Shown: piece after piece, positions 8,108-16,531 of the stretch | Numbering within the stretch: the first letter of the stretch is position 1 | Layout of the letters: the number at the start of each line of letters is the position of its first letter | NCBI GenBank assembly: GCA_002477595.1 | Contig: DLQN01000068.1 | Location: forward strand, 3,810 to 36,619 | Source: Roseivirga sp. UBA7431 | GTDB lineage: Bacteria; Bacteroidota; Bacteroidia; Cytophagales; Cyclobacteriaceae | Direction: 5' to 3' | Length of the DNA: 32,810 nt | The notes under the pieces: model-generated | What the model saw: the letters and a program-made list of their open reading frames with translations, nothing else | The model's database searches: none | What the model was told of the DNA's origin: nothing | Made by a program: the position numbers and the translations under genes

Positions 8108-9780
8108 GACTCGAATTCCCCCTTGAAGTTGTTAAAGATTTCGGTATTCTGTTTACTGTCCGAAAATACTTCAATTAATTTTGGTTGATTGCTGAGTTCG
8201 TAAAAATTGTCTAGTGCAGTAGTAAGTTCAGTCAGATCAGAACATGCGTGATACTCGAAGTTGTGGTCATCTGCTGTGTTTTCGGCTGTCAGTGGTTGTT
8301 CTGTTTCGAATAATTTTTCGTAGTCGGCTTGTTCTTCCGGCCCTTTAATCATTCTGAAAATACCACCTCCATGATTGTTAAGCACAATGATTCTCAGCTT
8401 TGAGAGATCGTGATTATGCCAAAATGCATTGCGATCGTAGAAGAAGGCCATGTCACCCGTAATCAGTGTAACCAATTTATCCTGGGCTAATGCTGACCCT
8501 ACCGCTGTTCCGTTACTTCCATCAATACCACTAGTTCCCCTATTAGAGAATACCTCAATATGAGATTTAAGCCCAAGTAAATTTGCATATCGAACCGACA
8601 TACTATTGGCTAGGTGTAACTGACTGTTTTGTGGTAATGCTTTCATGCATTCAGAGATAGCTTTGAACTCTCCAAACGGGCATTCTGACAGAAAATCAGT
8701 AATAGTTTGTTTTGCTTTATGGTCAATATCAGTCCAGTTCTTTCGGAATCCTTGGTCGCTAGCGGAAGGATTGAAGTTTTCAAAGAAGGATTTTGGGTTG
8801 ACGCTTATGCACCTCGTCAGGTGCTGAAATGTATCATTTATTCTGTCTGACTCACGTATATGCCAATGCTTTTTAGGAGGGTTTTGGCGAATGAAGGTTT
8901 TAAGGTTTTTAGAAATCAAAGATTTACCGAGGGTGATCAAGAGGTCTGGACTCAAATTGGCTAGTGCCAGCTGAGCTTTCGATTGAAGAAATGCATCTTG
9001 ATGCTGAGTTGCTCCTTCTATAGAATGATTTCCAATAATATCATTGATTACGACAGTGTTTGTACGTTTTGCAAAGGCTTGGATGGCCACCAGCTGTGCT
9101 TTGTCATAGTCTGACTGTCCGATAACGATAGCTTTATTTGTGTGTTGGTTCCATTCGTCCTCCAACTCAATTATTAAACTCGAAGGCACGAAGGATTCAG
9201 TTGCAGCATTTTTAATAATCCTAGTTTCCGAGAACTCGATCCTTTCGTTTTCGGAAGGGTAGAAAGGTTCTCTTAAAGGTACATTGATGTGAACTGGCCC
9301 AAGAGGAAATGATGTCGATGTGATAATTGCCTCGTTTGTGATTCTGTTTGCGTGCCAAAAGGCATCAGGGTGATTTGCATCTACTGGGAAGCTAAAGCTA
9401 GTTTTGACATGTTTTCCTAGAACGTCAGATTGTTGGATTGTTTGTCCATCATATTGATTTATCCATTCTGGAGGTCGATCTGCCGAGATCACAATCAGCG
9501 GAATTTCTTGATAATACGCTTCTGCTATGGCTGGGGCATAGTTTAAGACTGCCGAACCGGATGTGCAAATTAACACTACAGGTTTCTTTTGCTGTTGCGC
9601 GATGCCTAATGCGATGAATGCTGCGGATCTTTCGTCACCAATTACTTTGACGTCAATTGACGGATGCTCATTAAAGGCAAGGGTCAGCGGAGCCGATCTT
9701 GATCCAGGAGAAATCACGGCAGTTTCAATGCCATGACCTGCGCAAACTGATGCGATATCGTTGATGTGCTTTAAAATCAA
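8104..9780 (-). CDS. menD: SEPHCHC synthase MenD (thiamine diphosphate enzyme)
   Basis: Catalyses the thiamine-diphosphate-dependent addition of the 2-oxoglutarate-derived unit to isochorismate, the first committed step of menaquinone synthesis. The N-terminal SPGSR (residues 24-28), the conserved Glu50 in GDERSAAF, and the cofactor-binding GDMAFFYDRNAFW ... NNHGGGIF near the C-terminus identify it; 558 residues is the normal length. The only sensible start is a TTG at 9780 (TTGA overlaps the menF stop), since no ATG occurs before the conserved PGSR motif. Translation is therefore probably coupled to menF. It ends in a 4-base tail-to-tail overlap with the gene at 6974. Confidence 0.96.
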   Translation of the reverse strand: MILKHINDIASVCAGHGIETAVISPGSRSAPLTLAFNEHPSIDVKVIGDERSAAFIALGIAQQQKKPVVLICTSGSAVLNYAPAIAEAYYQEIPLIVISADRPPEWINQYDGQTIQQSDVLGKHVKTSFSFPVDANHPDAFWHANRITNEAIITSTSFPLGPVHINVPLREPFYPSENERIEFSETRIIKNAATESFVPSSLIIELEDEWNQHTNKAIVIGQSDYDKAQLVAIQAFAKRTNTVVINDIIGNHSIEGATQHQDAFLQSKAQLALANLSPDLLITLGKSLISKNLKTFIRQNPPKKHWHIRESDRINDTFQHLTRCISVNPKSFFENFNPSASDQGFRKNWTDIDHKAKQTITDFLSECPFGEFKAISECMKALPQNSQLHLANSMSVRYANLLGLKSHIEVFSNRGTSGIDGSNGTAVGSALAQDKLVTLITGDMAFFYDRNAFWHNHDLSKLRIIVLNNHGGGIFRMIKGPEEQADYEKLFETEQPLTAENTADDHNFEYHACSDLTELTTALDNFYELSNQPKLIEVFSDSKQNTEIFNNFKGEFES

Positions 9781-11009
9781 AGTTGACGATTTACCACGTC
9801 CAACAAGGTCTTGAATTTCATTTCCGTCTCTTGATATTCTTTTTCTGGATCTGAGTCTAAAGTTACTCCTGCTCCGGCATAAAGGCGTGCTTGGTTATCT
9901 AACAACTGCATGCAACGCAGGTTAACGAATAAATTCGTGCTATTTTCTAAGTTAACTGGTCCAAGAAAACCACTAAAGAACTCCCTGTTTAGTTTTTCAA
10001 ACTGATTCAAGAAGTCCATCGCTGACTCTTTTGGCATGCCCGCTACTGCAGATGTAGGGTGGAGAAGGTTAAGCATTACAGTCGCTAGTTCATCAAAATT
10101 AGTATCGATTGTATTGACTGCATAAGTAGTCTTTAGGTGAAGGAGGTTCCCAGCTTGAACAGTTTTTGGTCCAACCTCTTCATATTCTCGTAACCTGATT
10201 TTTTTGAAACAGTTGATGATATATCTACTCACCATTGCCTGCTCCTCAATTTCTTTTTCGGTCCAACTGGTGTCACTGATGGGCTTGAGTGGATCAACGT
10301 TTTGTGTCCCAGCAAGCGCAATTGTTTTAAAAGTATTGTCTGCTTTTTCAATCAATATTTCTGGCGTGGCGCCAATCCAGGTTCCAATTTTCGGTATGGA
10401 AACAAATGAGACAAAAGCATTCGGATAGCTCGTGCAAAGATCAATTAGTAAGTCTACTGGACTGAAGTCGTCAGGAATTTCAATATTTTTTGAACGTGCA
10501 GGTACGACCTTATCGAATTGTCTATCAATTATTGCTGTGACAGATTTTTCAATCAAATGACGATAGTCAATAGGCGCTTGATCTGTGTTCTTGGGATTAA
10601 GATGATAGTGCTTGGCCTTAATATTTCGAGTGAGATAAGTTTCGAAGGTTATTTTTATTTGATCAAGTTTGTCATTACCCTCATTTTCCACAGAACTGGG
10701 GTTATTAATTACTTCATCGAAATCGAGTGAGAGGTGGAAATCATCTTCAATAAAATGGGCTGGTAGCTTACCAAACTGGAAGGGGGCAATTAAAAAGCCA
10801 GTCTTTAATTCATCTAAATCTATGCTATTAATTTTTTTAGCATCATCGATACTCAACACCAGATGAATCTCCGATTGATGAGGCATTCTCCATATCGCTA
10901 TAGGCAAACTTAAGTCTACTGCAGTATTCAATGCAGCCGAGATAACTTCCTCTTTGGTAAAGGAAGCAATATCTAACACCAGCGTTTTATCCTTTTGGGT
11001 GGATGACAT
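9777..11009 (-). CDS. menF: Isochorismate synthase MenF
   Basis: Converts chorismate to isochorismate at the head of menaquinone synthesis. The C-terminal two thirds is a chorismate-binding domain with the recognisable segments IKIT-type linker, ALAGTQNVDPLKP, the glutamates of WTEKEIEEQAMV, HLKTTYAV, LLHPTSAVAGMPKE, FSGFLGPVN and YAGAGVTLDSDPEKEYQETEMK. The N-terminal 130 residues are more divergent, as in other Bacteroidota MenF. The HPTSAVAGMP segment and the neighbouring menD argue for isochorismate synthase rather than anthranilate or aminodeoxychorismate synthase. Its ATG overlaps the stop of menI by one base (TAATG) and its stop overlaps menD by four, so the three genes form a translationally coupled operon. 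Confidence 0.94.
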   Translation of the reverse strand: MSSTQKDKTLVLDIASFTKEEVISAALNTAVDLSLPIAIWRMPHQSEIHLVLSIDDAKKINSIDLDELKTGFLIAPFQFGKLPAHFIEDDFHLSLDFDEVINNPSSVENEGNDKLDQIKITFETYLTRNIKAKHYHLNPKNTDQAPIDYRHLIEKSVTAIIDRQFDKVVPARSKNIEIPDDFSPVDLLIDLCTSYPNAFVSFVSIPKIGTWIGATPEILIEKADNTFKTIALAGTQNVDPLKPISDTSWTEKEIEEQAMVSRYIINCFKKIRLREYEEVGPKTVQAGNLLHLKTTYAVNTIDTNFDELATVMLNLLHPTSAVAGMPKESAMDFLNQFEKLNREFFSGFLGPVNLENSTNLFVNLRCMQLLDNQARLYAGAGVTLDSDPEKEYQETEMKFKTLLDVVNRQL

Positions 11010-11431
11010 TAGTTCTTTTTATCGATTACAGCCATGGTTAATCTACTAATACAAACCAGTTTATCTTCTTCATTGGTAATATTAATCTCCCAAATCTGTG
11101 TACGCTTTCCGAGATGAATAGATTTGGTTCTACCAAAAACATATCCACTGCTTACACTTCTAATATGATTTGCATTTATTTCTAACCCAACGCAATGTTG
11201 GAGCTTTTGGTTTACAGTAAATGAAGCTGCAATACTGCCGATTGTTTCTGCCAATACAACAGAAGCTCCACCATGAAGAAGCCCCATGGGTTGATGTGTT
11301 CTTTGATCAACAGGCATTTTCGCTACAAGGTAATCTTCACCCAGTTCTATCACTTCAATACCAAGATGGTCAACTAGTGTATTTTCACACATCTTATTAA
11401 CGGCTTCAATAGTAACCCCTTTAATGAACAT
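11009..11431 (-). CDS. menI: DHNA-CoA thioesterase, hotdog fold (MenI/YdiI-like)
   Basis: A 140-residue hotdog-fold thioesterase. It matches the pattern of E. coli YdiI closely: MPVDxRTxQPxGLLHGGASVVLAE (residues about 39-62), with the catalytic glutamate at Glu62, then VGLEINANHIRS and HLGKRTQIWEINI. YdiI hydrolyses 1,4-dihydroxy-2-naphthoyl-CoA, the product of MenB. Here the gene is the first of a coupled operon with menF and menD, which supports the same role in quinone synthesis over a general PaaI-type function. It is divergent from the phosphatase gene across 58 bases. Confidence 0.85.
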   Translation of the reverse strand: MFIKGVTIEAVNKMCENTLVDHLGIEVIELGEDYLVAKMPVDQRTHQPMGLLHGGASVVLAETIGSIAASFTVNQKLQHCVGLEINANHIRSVSSGYVFGRTKSIHLGKRTQIWEINITNEEDKLVCISRLTMAVIDKKN

Positions 11432-11450
11432 ATAGATTCAGATTAATTTA

Positions 11451-11458
11451 TAGTTTTG
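11451..11458 (+). promoter_or_regulatory. -7 box of the histidine-phosphatase gene
   Basis: TAGTTTTG fits TAnnTTTG exactly and ends 31 bases before the ATG at 11490. I see no good TTTG at the expected -33 distance, so this is a partial promoter match. Confidence 0.35.
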
Positions 11459-11489
11459 CGGCTGGCTGAAGCAAAAATAGGAGAAATTG

Positions 11490-12113
11490 ATGACCAAAAA
11501 AATATACCTCACACGGCACGGACAAACAGATTACAACAAGATAGGTGTTGTGCAGGGCAGTGGCATCGATTCTGATCTAAATGAGCTTGGTCGTGCTCAG
11601 GGATCAGCATTTTTTAATGCCTACGGAAATGTTGCTTTCGACAAGGTTTATGTTTCAGGTCTTAAGCGGACGCATCAATCTGTAGCTAACTTTTTGGAGA
11701 AGCCAATTCCTCATGAAAAACTCGCAGACCTTAATGAAATCAGTTGGGGTAATCGCGAGGGTATGGCGGTGGACAAGGAGGGAGATGCCTATTATCACAA
11801 TATGCTCAAGTCATGGCAGCAAGGCCTTACTGATTTGGCCATCGAGGGTGGTGAAAACCCTGAGCAAGTTGCCATAAGGATGAGAAATGCATTGAAGCAT
11901 ATCCTTAGCAAGTCTGAAGAAGAAACAATTCTAATATGTATGCACGGTAGGGCTATGCGGGTGATGCTAACGGTAATGCTCAATTATCCACTGAACTGTA
12001 TGGACTTGTTTGAACATCATAACCTATGTCTATACGAGCTTACATACACAGGTTCAATGTTTAGCGTTGATAGATACTGTGATATTAGCCACCTTTCAGG
12101 TCTAACTGTTTGA
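11490..12113 (+). CDS. Histidine phosphatase family protein
   Basis: A 207-residue member of the phosphoglycerate-mutase-like branch of histidine phosphatases. The phospho-acceptor motif TRHGQTDYNK (His10) is followed by ELGRAQGSAF, SGLKRTHQSV, the acid residue region EISWGNREG and the second histidine in ICMHGRAMRVML. The substrate cannot be told from sequence; phosphosugar, cobalamin-precursor or nucleotide phosphatases all share this frame. I place the start at ATG 11490 because AGGAG (11479-11483) lies six bases upstream, while the TTG at 11487 would be only three bases away. The last 29 bases overlap, tail to tail, the TPR protein gene. Confidence 0.85.
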   Translation: MTKKIYLTRHGQTDYNKIGVVQGSGIDSDLNELGRAQGSAFFNAYGNVAFDKVYVSGLKRTHQSVANFLEKPIPHEKLADLNEISWGNREGMAVDKEGDAYYHNMLKSWQQGLTDLAIEGGENPEQVAIRMRNALKHILSKSEEETILICMHGRAMRVMLTVMLNYPLNCMDLFEHHNLCLYELTYTGSMFSVDRYCDISHLSGLTV

Positions 12114-13536
12114 GTGCGATCTTAGCTTTAGTATCAAGACTGCTTTTGTATGGGTGTTCCCTAAATGAAAGTACCTGATTGAAATATATTTTAGCAGTTT
12201 TAGTATCTCCCTGCTGGCGCATTAAGTAACCCATTTGAAGGAATGAATTTGGACCGTAATATGTTTCTGAAATCAAATTAGTATTACTAATGACCTCTCG
12301 ATAATGGATCAATGCCTCTTCTGAATCCCCTTGAAGGTGAGCCAGTCTAGCTTTTCTATAATTAAGCGCTAAGCGTTCATGGTTTGATAGGGCTTTAGGC
12401 TGATCGAGTATTTGAATTAGGCTATCTGCTCTGCTATAGTAACCTCCGTCAATCGCGAATCTAATTTTCAACGCTATTGGGTTCTGCTTGTCTAAGTCAC
12501 TCACCAATTTTACGGAATTCTTGTCAACCTCAGTATTCTCTTCTCCTTCGTTTTTGCTTTTATCTAAGTACTCATTGTAAGCATTTACATCGCCTAAGAA
12601 GCCGTAAGAAATTCCGAGTTTTAAATAAGCGTCTTTGATATAGGAAGTGCCTTTAAATGATTCAAGGAAACTTTTGTAATGGGTAATTGCGGTAGGGTAG
12701 TCCCCTGATTGAAAGTAGGTTTCAGCGATTAAGTAGTCATGTACTGGATATTTTTTTATGCTTTCGGATAGTTGGCTTCTCGCTTTAGTTGCGCTATGAG
12801 CCTTTAGGTAGATCAAAGATTTGATATAGAGGTAAAGAGGTTTAGCCGCTAATTTTTCATCTTCGATTAATTGAACTGCTACATTAAAGTCTTCTAAGAG
12901 GTAGACGTTTGCCATACTTAATATGAGTGAAGCCTCATTAGCCAACTCAGGGTATGCAGTACTCATGGATGTTAACTGTGAAAGGCCTGTAAACACATCC
13001 CCACGAAGGCCAAATAAATTCATAAGCCATTGATTTTTACTAGGGACGTTACCGAAAATAATATTTAGAACCCCTAAGGTTCTTTTGTTAGGTTCAAAAT
13101 TTGGGAAGTCAGTATTATTCCTTTGCGCCCTTCGATAAGCGCTTCTAAGTCCCCAAAAGGCATCCCAATCCTTCCCGTATTTGAAATTCACGAAAGCCCA
13201 TTGCATTTTTATTTCAGCTTCGACAAACCCAGTCCAGGGTGAATCTTTATTGCGCTGATTCATCTCATTCAATCGGGTACTCTGATTGTTATGTAGTTCG
13301 CCAAATCGGGCTTCGTTTTCCAACAAAATGAGTTCAAGGACATCAGCTAGATTGGCATAGTAGTAGCTTAACGGTGCATCAGATTGAGCTGATACTGTTC
13401 GAGTCTTCTCAAAGTCTAGATTAAGTAGGGGGGCGAGAGAAGCGTTTTGCCCGCTTGCTGTCAAAGAAGTAAAGAGCATAAAAAATGGATAGACTATTAA
13501 GCCTATCCATCTTTTATATTTTCTAGAAAAAGTCAA
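12085..13536 (-). CDS. Exported tetratricopeptide-repeat protein
   Basis: TPR protein of about 483 residues that follows the zinc-ribbon gene. The reading frame is open from an ATG at 13587, which would overlap the upstream gene by 47 bases and put 17 charged residues before the signal sequence. A TTG at 13536, five bases after the upstream stop and preceded by GGAAG, gives a more natural start: a short basic stretch (SRKYKRW), a hydrophobic core and an ASGQ cleavage site. TPR-like helical pairs are clear from the middle onward, for instance LIAETYFQSGDYPTAITHYKS, KLGISYGFLGDVNAYNEYL, ARLAHLQGDSEEALIHYREV and MGYLMRQQGDTKTAKIYFNQ. It is probably a periplasmic scaffold; partners are unknown. 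Confidence 0.75.
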   Translation of the reverse strand: MTFSRKYKRWIGLIVYPFFMLFTSLTASGQNASLAPLLNLDFEKTRTVSAQSDAPLSYYYANLADVLELILLENEARFGELHNNQSTRLNEMNQRNKDSPWTGFVEAEIKMQWAFVNFKYGKDWDAFWGLRSAYRRAQRNNTDFPNFEPNKRTLGVLNIIFGNVPSKNQWLMNLFGLRGDVFTGLSQLTSMSTAYPELANEASLILSMANVYLLEDFNVAVQLIEDEKLAAKPLYLYIKSLIYLKAHSATKARSQLSESIKKYPVHDYLIAETYFQSGDYPTAITHYKSFLESFKGTSYIKDAYLKLGISYGFLGDVNAYNEYLDKSKNEGEENTEVDKNSVKLVSDLDKQNPIALKIRFAIDGGYYSRADSLIQILDQPKALSNHERLALNYRKARLAHLQGDSEEALIHYREVISNTNLISETYYGPNSFLQMGYLMRQQGDTKTAKIYFNQVLSFREHPYKSSLDTKAKIALKQLDLKGG

Positions 13537-13540
13537 CTTG

Positions 13541-14314
13541 TTAATCTTCCTTTTTTCTCCTGCTTCTTTTTGGTTTTTCTTCCGCAACGATCTCGTCAGT
13601 TACTTCAGCTAAGATTCTACCACAGTGCTCACAAACAGTAATTTTCTTACTGTCTCTGATATCCGCCTGTCTTTGGGGAGGAACTACATTGAAACAACCA
13701 CCACATGCACCTCTGTCTACTGGCACAACGGCTAGGCCGTTTCTTGCATTGTCTCTCAGCTTAGTGTAAGAGATTAAAAGCCTTTCTTCGATGTGCTTAC
13801 ACGACTTCTCTCTTTCACCTAAAAGCTTCTTCTCATCAGCTTCGCTTTCTTTCGTTAAAACTTGGAGTTCAGACTTCTTAGTCTCAAGGTCTTTCTGTCT
13901 TTCAGAAAGTTCACCTTGGGTCTTTTCAATCTCCACTTTCTTGACTTCTATTTTAACATAAGCCTCTTTAATCCTTTTCTCAGAGATTTGGATTTCAAGA
14001 TTTTGCAGCTCCATCTCTTTCGTAATCGCATCGTACTCACGATTATTACGAACGTTCATTTGCTGCTCCTCATATTTCTTAATAAGGCTCTCTGAATTCT
14101 TTATTTGAGTCTTGTGGTCAGAAATATTTCCTTCTAGCTCTGAAAGTTCAGTGTTGAACTTTTCCACGCGTGTCTCGTAACCAGCGATCTCATCTTCTAG
14201 GTCAGCCACCTCTTCAGGTAATGCACCTCTGACCTTTTTGATTTCATCTAACTGAGAATCAATTGATTGAAGATTTTTTAACGCCTCTAATTTCTGTGAA
14301 ACTGTTTTTTCCAT
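13541..14314 (-). CDS. Coiled-coil protein with C-terminal C4 zinc ribbon
   Basis: A 257-residue cytoplasmic protein. Residues about 5-180 are an almost unbroken heptad-rich coiled coil (many E/K/L/I, e.g. ELSELEGNISDHKTQIKNSE). A zinc ribbon with two CxxC pairs follows, CGGC near residue 205 and CEHC near 229, and the protein ends in a basic tail (KPKRSRRKKED). This is the zf-RING_7/HP0958-like architecture. In many bacteria such a gene sits next to a Nif3-like gene, as it does here, 11 bases downstream of it. Relatives have been linked to RNA and protein chaperoning or flagellar gene control in other phyla; no specific role follows here. Confidence 0.85.
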   Translation of the reverse strand: MEKTVSQKLEALKNLQSIDSQLDEIKKVRGALPEEVADLEDEIAGYETRVEKFNTELSELEGNISDHKTQIKNSESLIKKYEEQQMNVRNNREYDAITKEMELQNLEIQISEKRIKEAYVKIEVKKVEIEKTQGELSERQKDLETKKSELQVLTKESEADEKKLLGEREKSCKHIEERLLISYTKLRDNARNGLAVVPVDRGACGGCFNVVPPQRQADIRDSKKITVCEHCGRILAEVTDEIVAEEKPKRSRRKKED

Positions 14315-14325
14315 TGACGGGTTTT

Positions 14326-15423
14326 TTAGAAGTACTTTACTGGATTAGTATCTACCTCTGATAAATAGCTTGCAATATTAGCAAAATTTTCTCTCAAAAA
14401 CCCATCAATCAGCTCTTTTGTAAACACTTCACTTTCATAATGACCGATGTCAGCGATCATGATTTTCCCTTCTCCATCGAAGAACTCGTGATACTTGAAA
14501 TCCCCTGTCACAAAAACATCCGCTGAATTGACTTTGGCATGGTTGAGTAAGAAGCTTCCTGAACCACCGCAAATGGCAACTGTTTTTATCTTTTCGCCAT
14601 CAAAAGAGGTGTATTTAATGGTGTTCAGTGACATTTGGGACTTAATATGGATTAAGAATTCTTCTGGCGTTTTTGGGCTAGGTAACTCTCCAATCATACC
14701 AGCTCCGATATTTTGATTTGTATTCTCTACCGCTTGAATACAATGTGCCACTTCTTCGTATGGGTGTGCATGATTCATTGCCTCAAGAATGGCTACTTTT
14801 AATACTGCGGGAAAAATCAGTTCTACTTTGTCTTCTTGAACAGACTCTTGTTCACCACGCTTACCAATGGTGGGGTTGGCCGAGGCATTAGGTCTAAATG
14901 TTCCTGTACCGACTACTTTGAAACTACAATGGCTGTAGTTGCCTATGTTTCCTGCGCCCGCCTTATGTAAAGCCTCTAAGACTTGTTGCGTGTGCTGAGT
15001 TGGAATGAAGACTTCAAGTTTGAGCAATGTATCTGCTTTGGGGGCTAAAACGCGTACATTCTCAAGCCCTATTTTTTCTGCTATTTTGGCGTTAACCCCG
15101 TTATGTACATTGTCGAGGTTTGTGTGTATAGCGTATATGGCGATGTCATTTTTAATGGCTTTAATTATCGTTCTTTCAACATAATTCTTACCATTCAATT
15201 GTTTGAGCCCTTTAAAAACGATGGGATGATGGGCGACTATCAGGTTGCAGTTTTTACGGATTGCTTCCTCGACAACCGACTCAATACAGTCTAGTGTGAC
15301 CAATACCCCAGTGACTTTATCGTTAAATGAACCGGTGATTAGCCCTGAATTATCATAGTTTTCTTGATAACCCCTTGGGGCAATATTTTCTAGTACAGAA
15401 ATGATATCCTTGATTTTTGTCAT
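14326..15423 (-). CDS. Nif3-like dinuclear metal centre protein (YbgI/YqfO family)
   Basis: DUF34/Nif3 family protein, 365 residues, the long form with an inserted PII/CutA-like domain in the middle (about 130-235). The dimetal ligands are present: His65-His66 in VAHHPIVF, Asp104 in HTNLDNVHNGVN, and His328 with Glu332 in the GHYESE motif. Relatives form hexameric toroids; the biochemical role is still debated, with GTP cyclohydrolase-like and metal-insertion roles proposed. It is the first gene of an operon with the zinc-ribbon and TPR genes and is divergent from lpxK across 52 bases. A TATCTTTA box (15454-15461, minus strand) may be its -7 element. Confidence 0.93.
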   Translation of the reverse strand: MTKIKDIISVLENIAPRGYQENYDNSGLITGSFNDKVTGVLVTLDCIESVVEEAIRKNCNLIVAHHPIVFKGLKQLNGKNYVERTIIKAIKNDIAIYAIHTNLDNVHNGVNAKIAEKIGLENVRVLAPKADTLLKLEVFIPTQHTQQVLEALHKAGAGNIGNYSHCSFKVVGTGTFRPNASANPTIGKRGEQESVQEDKVELIFPAVLKVAILEAMNHAHPYEEVAHCIQAVENTNQNIGAGMIGELPSPKTPEEFLIHIKSQMSLNTIKYTSFDGEKIKTVAICGGSGSFLLNHAKVNSADVFVTGDFKYHEFFDGEGKIMIADIGHYESEVFTKELIDGFLRENFANIASYLSEVDTNPVKYF

Positions 15424-15453
15424 TTTTGACGTTATTTGCAGCCTATAAACCTC

Positions 15454-15461
15454 TAAAGATA
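15454..15461 (-). promoter_or_regulatory. Possible -7 box of the Nif3-like operon
   Basis: TATCTTTA on the minus strand, one base off TAnnTTTG and 30 bases before the ATG at 15423. The same octamer precedes the XRE/S24 gene. There is no clear -33 element. Confidence 0.3.
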
Positions 15462-15475
15462 ATCAGCTGAATTGA

Positions 15476-16510
15476 ATGAAATTCATCAGAGCATTATTCT
15501 TTCCTTTTTCCATTGTCTATGGTTGGCTGATGCAAGTCAGGAACCATCAATTCGATAATGGTCAACGTATACAAACTGAATTTGATCGAATAGTCATTTC
15601 AGTGGGTAACCTTTCTACTGGCGGAACTGGTAAAACACCTATGATTGAGTTGCTAATTAGAAGACTCAAAGCGAACAACAAATTGGCCACTGTGAGCCGA
15701 GGCTATGGCAGACGAACAAAGGGATTCAGATTGGCAAATGACCATGATGACGCAAAAACCATCGGAGATGAGCCCCTTCAATTTTACAGGAAATTTGGAC
15801 AAGATATTACCGTATCCGTTTGTGAAGAAAGAATTTTAGCCATCCCGTCCATTCTAATGGAAAAGGATGATGTTGAACTTTTTTTGCTTGATGATGCGTA
15901 CCAGCATAGAAAAGTAGCTCGAGATTATAATATCATGTTGTCGGATTACAGCCATCCATTTTATAATGATTATGTCTTGCCTACAGGTAACTTGAGAGAA
16001 CCAAGAGCAGGTGCAAAACGTGCTGACGCAATCATCATTACAAAATGCCCGAGTTTAAATGATATCGAAAGAGCGCGCATCATAGCTAACGTAAGGGGCT
16101 ACAATGAGAATGCCTCGATATACTTCTCTCACATAGACTATCAAGCAATTCATCCTGTATTTGATAAAGAAGACGTCTCTAAAGAGGTGGTGTTATTGAC
16201 GGGTGTGGCAAAACCACAACCGATTGTCGACTATTTGGCTAATTCCTATGAGGTGATAAAACACTTGGAGTATGCCGATCACTATAACTTCAGAGCGAGT
16301 GACTTAGATGATATCTTAAAAAAGTTCGCTGATTTAAATACTAATGCCTTGGTTACGACAGAGAAAGATATGGTACGACTTTTGCCTTTCAAGTCTCATC
16401 CAATTTTTGAAAAGGTGAATCTGTTTTATTTGCCGATTGCGTTTAAAATTGACAAGGAAGAAGAGTTTCTGTCGGGAATAATGAAGGTGATACAAAAGGG
16501 GAAAAGGTAA
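15476..16510 (+). CDS. lpxK: Tetraacyldisaccharide 4'-kinase LpxK
   Basis: Inner-membrane-associated kinase that phosphorylates the 4' position of the lipid A disaccharide, the sixth step of the Raetz pathway. An N-terminal hydrophobic anchor (residues about 5-20, ALFFPFSIVYGWLM) precedes the Walker A loop GNLSTGGTGKTP (44-55). Also visible are SRGYGRRTKGF, GDEPLQFYRKF, LLDDAYQHRKVARDYNI with the DD pair of the Walker B/catalytic region, and LPTGNLREPRAGAKRAD. The length, 344 residues, is typical. It is followed within about 20 bases by the putative porin gene, so the two are probably co-transcribed. Confidence 0.96.
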   Translation: MKFIRALFFPFSIVYGWLMQVRNHQFDNGQRIQTEFDRIVISVGNLSTGGTGKTPMIELLIRRLKANNKLATVSRGYGRRTKGFRLANDHDDAKTIGDEPLQFYRKFGQDITVSVCEERILAIPSILMEKDDVELFLLDDAYQHRKVARDYNIMLSDYSHPFYNDYVLPTGNLREPRAGAKRADAIIITKCPSLNDIERARIIANVRGYNENASIYFSHIDYQAIHPVFDKEDVSKEVVLLTGVAKPQPIVDYLANSYEVIKHLEYADHYNFRASDLDDILKKFADLNTNALVTTEKDMVRLLPFKSHPIFEKVNLFYLPIAFKIDKEEEFLSGIMKVIQKGKR

Positions 16511-16531
16511 ACTGAATTTGTATTTTTGGCC

